Source: Mesorhizobium australicum
GTDB taxonomy: Bacteria > Pseudomonadota > Alphaproteobacteria > Rhizobiales > Rhizobiaceae
Length of the DNA stretch: 64,000 nt
Reading direction: 5' to 3'
Assembly: GCF_900177325.1 (NCBI RefSeq)
Contig: NZ_FXBL01000004.1
Span: 3,038,001-3,102,000, forward strand
Below are positions 58,085-64,000 of this stretch, one piece after another. Every line of letters starts with the position of its first letter. Within the stretch, counting starts at the first letter, position 1. The notes under the pieces were generated by a model that worked only from the letters and a program-made list of their open reading frames with translations, was not told the origin of the DNA and did not search any database. The translations under genes and the position numbers were made by a program.

Positions 58085-60193
58085 TCACCCGGCCCTGAGC
58101 AGCCGCACCGCCTCGTCGCGGCCGAACAGATAGAGCAGCAGCCGGACGGCTTCGCCGCGCTCCGAGACGAGCTCCGGGTCGCGCGACAGCAGCAGGCGCG
58201 CGTCGTCGCGGGCGACTTCGAGCAGGTCGGCGTGGAACTCGATGCGGGCCACCTGGAAGCCCGGCGTGCCGGACTGTTTGGTTCCCAGGAGATCGCCTTC
58301 GCCGCGCAGCTTCAGGTCCTCCTCGGAGATGAGGAAGCCGTCCTCGGTCTCGCGCATCACCGACAGGCGCTTGTGCGCCGTCTCGCCGAGCGGGGCCTTG
58401 TAGAGGAGGACGCAGGTCGAGGGCTTGTCGCCACGCCCGACGCGGCCACGCAGCTGGTGGAGCTGGGCGAGGCCGAAGCGCTCGGCGTGCTCGATGACGA
58501 TGATCGTGGCGTCTGGCACGTCGACGCCGACCTCGATGACGGTGGTCGCCACGAGCACGCGCGTCTCGCCCGCCTTGAAGGAGCGCATCGCCTCGTCCTT
58601 CTCCGCGCCCTTCATGCGGCCGTGCACCAGGCCGACGCGCTCGCCGAACACGGGCTTCAGGGAGGCATAGCGGTCCTCGGCGGAGGTCAGCTTGATTTCG
58701 TCGGACTCTTCCACCAGCGGGCATATCCAGTAGATCTTCTGGCCCTCGGCGACCGCCGCCTGCATGCGCCCAACGAGGTCTTCGAGACGGTCGAGTGGCA
58801 GCGTCACGGTATTGATCGGCCGCCGCCCGGCGGGCTTTTCCGTCAGGCGCGACACGTCCATGTCGCCGAAGGCGGTGAGCACCAAGGTGCGCGGGATGGG
58901 CGTGGCCGTCATCACCAGCATATCGGGCGCGGTGCCCTTGGCGGTGATGGCGAGGCGCTGATGGACGCCGAAACGGTGCTGCTCGTCGACGATTGCCAGA
59001 CCGAGGTCGTGATATTCGACGCCCTCCTGGAACAGCGCGTGCGTGCCGACGACGATGTGGATCGAGCCGTCCGCCAGCCCTTCCAGCACTTCCGCCCGCT
59101 CTCGGCCCTTTTCGCGGCCGGTGAGCACGGCGGCCTTGAGGCCGGCCTTCGCCGCCAGCGGCGCGATGGTCGCATGATGCTGGCGCGCCAGGATCTCGGT
59201 CGGTGCCATCAGCGCGGACTGGGCGCCGGCTTCAGCCGCGCGGGCCATGGCAAGCAGCGCCACCACGGTCTTGCCGGAGCCGACATCGCCCTGCAGCAGG
59301 CGCAGCATCCGCTCAGGCTTCTCCATGTCGGCATGGATCTCGGCGAGTGCCATCTGCTGCGAAGTGGTCAGCGAGTAGGGCAGGGCGTCGCGGATCGCCT
59401 GCTCCAGAGCGCCGTCGCCTTCAAGCGGACGGCCGGAGAGCCGCCGCGTGCGGGCCCTGACCAAGGCAAGCGACACCTGGCCGGCGAGCAGCTCGTCATA
59501 GGCGAGACGGCGCCAGGCGGCGTTTTCCGGCGACACATCGATCGGATCGGCGGGGTTGTGGATACGGCCTAGCGCGTCGGCGAAGGCGGGAAACGTGTGC
59601 GTTTTCATCACGCTCGCGTCCTGCCACTCCGGCAGGGGGGGCAGCCGCGTCAGCGCCTGAAGGATCGCCTTGCGCAACGTGCGGCCCGACAGGCCGGCCG
59701 TCAGCGGATAGACGGGCTCGACCAGCGGCAGGTCTTCGTCCTTGCCGAGCACGGCGATGTGGTCGGGATGCACCATGGTCGGGCGGCCATTGAACCACTC
59801 CATCCGGCCGGAGATGACCACCTGCTCGCCGACCGGCAGCTGCTTTTCCAGCCATTCGCGGTGGCCGCGAAAGAAGGTCAGCCCGATTTCGCCGGTGTCG
59901 TCATGCGCGAAGACCCGGTAGGGCACCGAGCGGTTGCCGCGCGGCGGCGGCTGGTGGCGGTCGACTCGCACCTCCAGCGTGACGATCGCGCCTTCCGGCG
60001 ACAGCGCGATGCCCGGCCGGTTGCGCCGGTCGATCACGGAATGCGGCAGGGTGAAGACGAGATCGCCGATTCGTGCCCCGCGCCCGGTCACGTCGGCCGG
60101 CACGACATTGTCGATCAGCCTGGCCGTGCGCTCGCCGACGCCGTCGAGCGAGGTGATGGGCGCGAAGAGCGGATCGAGGAGCGAAGGGCGCAT
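58085..60193 (-). CDS. recG: ATP-dependent DNA helicase RecG
   Basis: A 702-residue branch-migration helicase that regresses stalled forks and processes Holliday junctions. The wedge OB domain lies at about residues 60-150. Helicase motifs are GDVGSGKTVVALL near residue 303, VDEQHRFGV near 399, MTATPIPRT, and in the second half TTVIEVGVDVPDATIIVIEHAERFGLAQLHQLRGRVGRG. The C-terminus is typical (LLLSRDPELVSERGEAVRLLLYLF). It is divergent from sdhE-mfd; the spacer holds a large mosaic repeat. Confidence 0.98.
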   Translation of the reverse strand: MRPSLLDPLFAPITSLDGVGERTARLIDNVVPADVTGRGARIGDLVFTLPHSVIDRRNRPGIALSPEGAIVTLEVRVDRHQPPPRGNRSVPYRVFAHDDTGEIGLTFFRGHREWLEKQLPVGEQVVISGRMEWFNGRPTMVHPDHIAVLGKDEDLPLVEPVYPLTAGLSGRTLRKAILQALTRLPPLPEWQDASVMKTHTFPAFADALGRIHNPADPIDVSPENAAWRRLAYDELLAGQVSLALVRARTRRLSGRPLEGDGALEQAIRDALPYSLTTSQQMALAEIHADMEKPERMLRLLQGDVGSGKTVVALLAMARAAEAGAQSALMAPTEILARQHHATIAPLAAKAGLKAAVLTGREKGRERAEVLEGLADGSIHIVVGTHALFQEGVEYHDLGLAIVDEQHRFGVHQRLAITAKGTAPDMLVMTATPIPRTLVLTAFGDMDVSRLTEKPAGRRPINTVTLPLDRLEDLVGRMQAAVAEGQKIYWICPLVEESDEIKLTSAEDRYASLKPVFGERVGLVHGRMKGAEKDEAMRSFKAGETRVLVATTVIEVGVDVPDATIIVIEHAERFGLAQLHQLRGRVGRGDKPSTCVLLYKAPLGETAHKRLSVMRETEDGFLISEEDLKLRGEGDLLGTKQSGTPGFQVARIEFHADLLEVARDDARLLLSRDPELVSERGEAVRLLLYLFGRDEAVRLLRAG

Positions 60194-60236
60194 CAGCGCA
60201 CCCCAATACCAGATGTCGGCGGGACGGCGCGCGCCC

Positions 60237-60379
60237 CTGGCCTGCCGGCCATCTCCCTCTCAAGGGAGGAGATTGGCAGCTTCGGCGACGCGCGTAATCT
60301 ACCTCCTTGAGGGAGAGATTGGCAGCTTCGGCGACGTGCGTAATCTCCCCCCTTGAGGGGGAGATGGCCGGCAGGCCAG
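60237..60379. repeat. Composite mosaic repeat upstream of recG
   Basis: Perfect 21-bp inverted repeats frame the element (60237-60257, starting CTGGCCTGCCGG, and 60359-60379). Inside, a 32-nt unit starting GAGATTGGCAGC occurs twice in direct orientation (60269-60300 and 60315-60346, 31 of 32 equal), and CTCAAGGGAG / CTTGAGGG hairpin parts separate them. It fills most of the 304-nt gene-free spacer between recG and sdhE. Confidence 0.88.
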
Positions 60380-60497
60380 TGGGGGGTATTCGGAAGCGCT
60401 GCGTTCACGACCGGACCATAGCCCCGCAAACCTCCAGTGCAAGGCTGACATCTGCGGATCAAGGCGCTATATGCGCCGTCTCTGAAGGAATTTCCCC

Positions 60498-60785
60498 ATG
60501 ACCGGAACGACCCGCTCCAGCGCCGACCTCGATCCGCGCCGCCGCAAGGCGCTGTTCCGCTCGTGGCATCGCGGCACGCGCGAAATGGACCTCATCCTCG
60601 GTGGTTTCGCCGACGACCATATCGGCGAGCTGAGCGATGCCGAAATGGATCTCTACGAGGTGGTGCTCGACCAGCTCGACCCGCTCCTGTTCAAATGGTT
60701 CTCCGGCGAGGAGCCGGTCCCCGCCGAGCACGACACGGCCGTCTACCGAAAGATCCTCGACCACCGCCGCCACAGGCAGTTCTGA
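60498..60785 (+). CDS. sdhE: FAD assembly factor SdhE
   Basis: A 95-residue member of the SdhE/Sdh5 (DUF339) family that helps attach FAD covalently to the flavoprotein subunit of succinate dehydrogenase. The key motif RGTRE is at residues 25-29 in WHRGTREMDLILGGFA, and the helix SDAEMDLYEVVLDQLDPLLFKWFSG follows. It lies immediately upstream of mfd (3 nt), a usual neighbour in this order. The start at 60498 is the first ATG of the frame. Confidence 0.95.
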   Translation: MTGTTRSSADLDPRRRKALFRSWHRGTREMDLILGGFADDHIGELSDAEMDLYEVVLDQLDPLLFKWFSGEEPVPAEHDTAVYRKILDHRRHRQF

Positions 60786-60788
60786 CGC

Positions 60789-63700
60789 ATGAAACTGATC
60801 GATTCATTCGGCTTCGACGGCATCGACGCCGCGCAGGCAACCATCGACGGCGTGGCCGAGGGTTTTGAACCTTTTGCCGTTGCACGTATCGCGGCGGAGG
60901 CCGGCAAGGACCGCCCGGTGATCTTCGTCGCCCGCGACGGCCAGCGCCTGCCGGGGATCGTCGAGGCGCTTGCCTTCGCCGACCCGAAGCTGCCGGTGCT
61001 CGAACTGCCGGCCTGGGATTGCCTGCCCTATGACCGCGTTTCGCCGGGTGCCGATACGGCCGCCCGCCGCCTCGATGCGCTGTCGGGCATGATCGCGCTG
61101 AAGGAGAAGCCGCACCGCGCCGTGGTGCTGACCACGGCCAACGCCATCCTGCAGCTGATCCCGCCACCCGAGATCATCGCCGCGCAGGGCTTTTCGGCGC
61201 GGCCGGGCAACCAGGTGAACATGAACACGCTGATCGCGCGGCTGGAGGGCTCCGGCTTCGACCGCGTCGGCACGGTGCGCGACGTCGGCGAGTTCGCGGT
61301 GCGCGGCGGCATCCTCGACCTCTATGCGCCGGGCACAAACGAGCCGCTGCGGCTCGACTTCTTCGGCGACACGCTGGAGTCGATCCGCGCCTTCGACCCG
61401 GCCACCCAGCTCACCACCGGTTCGCGGCCGCAGGTGTCGCTGCAGCCGATGAGCGAAGTGGCGCTGACGCCCGACACGATCAGCCGCTTCCGCCGCGGCT
61501 ATATCGACACGTTCGGGGCGCCATCGCGGGATGATGCACTCTATGCCGCGGTGAGCGAAGGCCGCCGCTTCGCCGGCATGGAGCACTGGCTGCCGCTGTT
61601 CTATGAGCGCCTCGTCACGGTGTTCGACTACCTGCCCGATGCGCCGGTCGTATTCGACGCGCTGGCGCATGAGGCGATCGCGGAACGGCGGACGCAGATC
61701 GAGGACCATTACGACGCGCGCCTGCGCACGGCCGAATCGAAAAGCCTCGGCGAGGCCGTGCCCTACAAGCCGATCGCGCCGGACCGGATGTATCTGTCCG
61801 CCGACACGCTGGCGAAGGCGGGGGCAGGGCGGCTGTCGGTGGATCTGACCGCGTTCGAGGTGCCGCATGTGCCGGGCCGCAGGCTGGTGCATGCCCGGAC
61901 CAAGGCAGGCCGCAGTTTCGCGCAGGAGCGGCAGGACCCGTCGCAGAACGTGTTCGACCACGCGGTGAACCACATCGCCTCGCTGCGTGCCTCGGGCCGC
62001 AAGGTCATGGTTGCCGGCTGGAGCGAGGGCTCGCTGGACCGACTGACGCAGATCCTCGACGACCACGGCCTCGGCAACATGGAGCGCGTCGCCTCGTTGG
62101 CCGGGCTGGAGGCGTTGTCGCGCGACAAGGTCGGCCTTGCCGTCCTGCCGCTGGAGCATGGATTCGAGACCGAAAAGCTGGTCGTCGTCGCCGAACAGGA
62201 TCTTCTCGGCGACCGGCTGGTGCGCCGGGCGCGGAAGAAGCGCGCCGCCGACTTCATTTCGGAGGCAGGATCGCTGTCGACGGGCGACATCGTCGTCCAC
62301 CAGGACCACGGCATCGGCCGCTTCATCGGCCTGAAGACGATCGAGGCAGCGGGCGCACCGCACGACTGTCTCGAGATCCATTACGCGGGCGATGGGCGGC
62401 TGTTCCTGCCGGTCGAAAACATCGAGCTTCTGTCGCGCTTCGGCTCGGACAATGCCGAGGTGGCGCTCGACCGGCTGGGCGGCGGGGCCTGGCAATCGCG
62501 CAAGGCGAAGCTGAAGAAGAAGCTGCTCGAAATGGCCGGGCAGCTCATCCGCATCGCCGCCGAGCGCAAGATGCGCGGTGCGCCGTCGCTGGTGCCGGCC
62601 GACGGGCTCTATGGCGAGTTCGCCGCCCGCTTCCCCTATGACGAGACCGATGACCAGCAGAACGCGATCGACGCGGTGCTGGACGACCTGTCGCTCGGCC
62701 GGCCGATGGACCGGCTGATCTGCGGCGACGTCGGCTTTGGAAAAACAGAAGTTGCCCTCCGCGCGGCCTTCGTAGCGGCCATGGAGGGCTTCCAGGTCGC
62801 GGTCGTGGTGCCCACCACGCTGCTCTCGCGCCAGCACTTCAAGACCTTCTCCGAGCGCTTCAAGGGTCTGCCGGTGCGTGTGCGCCAGGCGTCAAGGCTG
62901 GTGACGGCGAAGGAACTCTCGGAGACGAAGAACGGGCTTGCCGACGGCACGGTCGACATCGTCGTCGGAACGCATGCCCTGCTGGGCTCCTCGATCAAGT
63001 TCAAGAACCTCGGCCTTTTGATCATCGACGAGGAGCAGCACTTCGGCGTCAAGCACAAGGAGCGGCTGAAGGAGCTGAAGAGCGACGTGCACGTGCTGAC
63101 GCTGTCGGCAACGCCTATCCCGCGCACGCTGCAACTGGCGCTCACCGGCGTGCGGGAACTCTCGCTTATCGCCACGCCGCCGGTCGACCGCATGGCGGTG
63201 CGCACCTTCATCTCGCCCTTCGATCCGCTGGTGATCCGCGAGACGTTGCTGCGCGAGCGCTATCGCGGCGGACAGAGCTTCTACGTCGTGCCGCGCATCA
63301 GCGATCTAAAGGAAATCCATGATTTCCTTCGCGAAACCGTTCCTGAACTGAAGGTCGCCACCGCCAACGGGCAGATGCCGGCCGGCGAGCTGGACGACAT
63401 CATGAACGCCTTCTACGACGGCCAGTACGACGTGCTGCTCTCGACCACGATCGTCGAATCCGGCCTCGACATCCCGTCGGCCAACACGATGATCGTGCAT
63501 CGCGCCGACATGTTCGGCCTGGCGCAGCTCTACCAGTTGCGCGGGCGGGTAGGGCGCTCCAAGGTCCGCGCCTATGCGTTGTTCACCCTGCCGGCGAACC
63601 GGAAGCTCACGGAGACCGCCGACCGGCGTCTGAAGGTACTGCAATCGCTGGATACGCTGGGCGCCGGCTTCCAGCTGGCCAGCCACGATCTCGACATTCG

Positions 63701-64000
63701 CGGCGCGGGCAACCTGCTGGGCGAGGAACAGTCGGGCCACATCAAGGAGGTCGGCTTCGAGCTCTACCAGCAGATGCTGGAGGAAGCCGTCGCCGAGGTG
63801 AAGGGCGAGCCTGAAGCGACAGACGGCACCTGGTCGCCGCAGATCACCATCGGCACCGCGGTAATGATCCCTGAAAGCTACGTCGCCGACCTGCAACTGC
63901 GTCTCGGCCTCTATCGTCGCATCGCGGATCTCGACACGCCGGAGGAGATCGACGCTTTCGGCGCCGAACTCATCGACCGCTTCGGGCCGCTGCCAGACGA
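60789..64000 (+). CDS. mfd: Transcription-repair coupling factor, 3' end outside window
   Basis: About 1070 residues are visible; the protein (usually 1150-1170) continues past the window. The ATG at 60789 is 3 nt after the sdhE stop. Mfd removes stalled RNA polymerase and recruits UvrA. The UvrB-like N-terminal modules are followed by the RNAP-interacting CarD-like domain (GDIVVHQDHGIGRFIGLK from about residue 499), Walker A CGDVGFGKTE at residues 645-654, DEEQ at 747-750, LSATPIPRT, and VESGLDIPSANTMIVHRADMFGLAQLYQLRGRVGRS. The TRCF domain at the end is cut off. Confidence 0.97.
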   Translation, partial: MKLIDSFGFDGIDAAQATIDGVAEGFEPFAVARIAAEAGKDRPVIFVARDGQRLPGIVEALAFADPKLPVLELPAWDCLPYDRVSPGADTAARRLDALSGMIALKEKPHRAVVLTTANAILQLIPPPEIIAAQGFSARPGNQVNMNTLIARLEGSGFDRVGTVRDVGEFAVRGGILDLYAPGTNEPLRLDFFGDTLESIRAFDPATQLTTGSRPQVSLQPMSEVALTPDTISRFRRGYIDTFGAPSRDDALYAAVSEGRRFAGMEHWLPLFYERLVTVFDYLPDAPVVFDALAHEAIAERRTQIEDHYDARLRTAESKSLGEAVPYKPIAPDRMYLSADTLAKAGAGRLSVDLTAFEVPHVPGRRLVHARTKAGRSFAQERQDPSQNVFDHAVNHIASLRASGRKVMVAGWSEGSLDRLTQILDDHGLGNMERVASLAGLEALSRDKVGLAVLPLEHGFETEKLVVVAEQDLLGDRLVRRARKKRAADFISEAGSLSTGDIVVHQDHGIGRFIGLKTIEAAGAPHDCLEIHYAGDGRLFLPVENIELLSRFGSDNAEVALDRLGGGAWQSRKAKLKKKLLEMAGQLIRIAAERKMRGAPSLVPADGLYGEFAARFPYDETDDQQNAIDAVLDDLSLGRPMDRLICGDVGFGKTEVALRAAFVAAMEGFQVAVVVPTTLLSRQHFKTFSERFKGLPVRVRQASRLVTAKELSETKNGLADGTVDIVVGTHALLGSSIKFKNLGLLIIDEEQHFGVKHKERLKELKSDVHVLTLSATPIPRTLQLALTGVRELSLIATPPVDRMAVRTFISPFDPLVIRETLLRERYRGGQSFYVVPRISDLKEIHDFLRETVPELKVATANGQMPAGELDDIMNAFYDGQYDVLLSTTIVESGLDIPSANTMIVHRADMFGLAQLYQLRGRVGRSKVRAYALFTLPANRKLTETADRRLKVLQSLDTLGAGFQLASHDLDIRGAGNLLGEEQSGHIKEVGFELYQQMLEEAVAEVKGEPEATDGTWSPQITIGTAVMIPESYVADLQLRLGLYRRIADLDTPEEIDAFGAELIDRFGPLPD

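Noticed and set aside
58232..59572. Open frame of 446 codons antisense to recG
   Set aside because: Shadow of recG with no recognisable protein features.
60269..60346. Two 32-nt direct repeats that could suggest a small CRISPR array
   Set aside because: Only two units, with a 14-nt spacing, inside a larger inverted repeat; no cas genes in the window.

Overview
The window looks like a chromosomal segment of a high-G+C alphaproteobacterium of the order Hyphomicrobiales (Rhizobiales), closest in character to Mesorhizobium and other Phyllobacteriaceae. The reasons are the gene order gyrA-coaD-ppi-ppi-queA-tgt, the block glmU-glmS-DUF502-recG-sdhE-mfd, two BA14K-type secreted proteins, an OpgC-type glucan modification gene, a SOS operator of the alphaproteobacterial form GAAC-N7-GAAC, and several families of intergenic palindromic repeats. 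The genus is an inference from gene order and protein style; no search was run.

Layout. 1-12 kb: end of an SH3 protein, rpsD, ttcA, a Bcr-type efflux pump, grxD, topoisomerase IB, a GH25 lipoprotein, a frameshifted flavin reductase, tRNA-Glu, DUF72 and an LpxO-like hydroxylase, then BA14K and DUF4236 genes among repeats. 12-16 kb: a DUF4258 two-gene module abutting the end of uvrA, with a LexA box upstream of uvrA. 16-24 kb: an accessory block (SDR with a divergent TetR regulator, a MarR-EmrB-EmrA drug-export operon, an esterase, opgC) lying between uvrA and ssb; ssb has its own LexA box. 24-36 kb: ssb, marC, a CPBP protease, gyrA with a clear promoter, coaD, two cyclophilins, queA, a phosphatase-like gene and tgt.

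36-42 kb: the most interesting system. A circularly permuted ATP-grasp enzyme, an Alpha-E protein, a transglutaminase-like protease and the proteasome-like Anbu protease stand in line, with a PLP decarboxylase only 4 nt after Anbu. Gene context predicts a peptide or amine ligation and processing pathway whose product is unknown. 42-46 kb: glpR and glpK with operator-like repeats, a second BA14K protein, a lysine/alanine-rich H1-like protein and tRNA-Lys.

46-51 kb: an AT-richer island beside tRNA-Lys with an acyltransferase, an intact IS5-family element that needs -1 frameshifting, a methyltransferase-like gene and a GT61 glycosyltransferase, probably for surface polysaccharide. 51-64 kb: ccdA, a DMT exporter, a beta-helix secreted protein flanked by 28-bp direct repeats, then the conserved glmU to mfd block; mfd runs off the window end. 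Repair and replication functions (uvrA, ssb, gyrA, recG, mfd, topoisomerase IB) are well represented. No CRISPR array, phage module or rRNA operon was seen.
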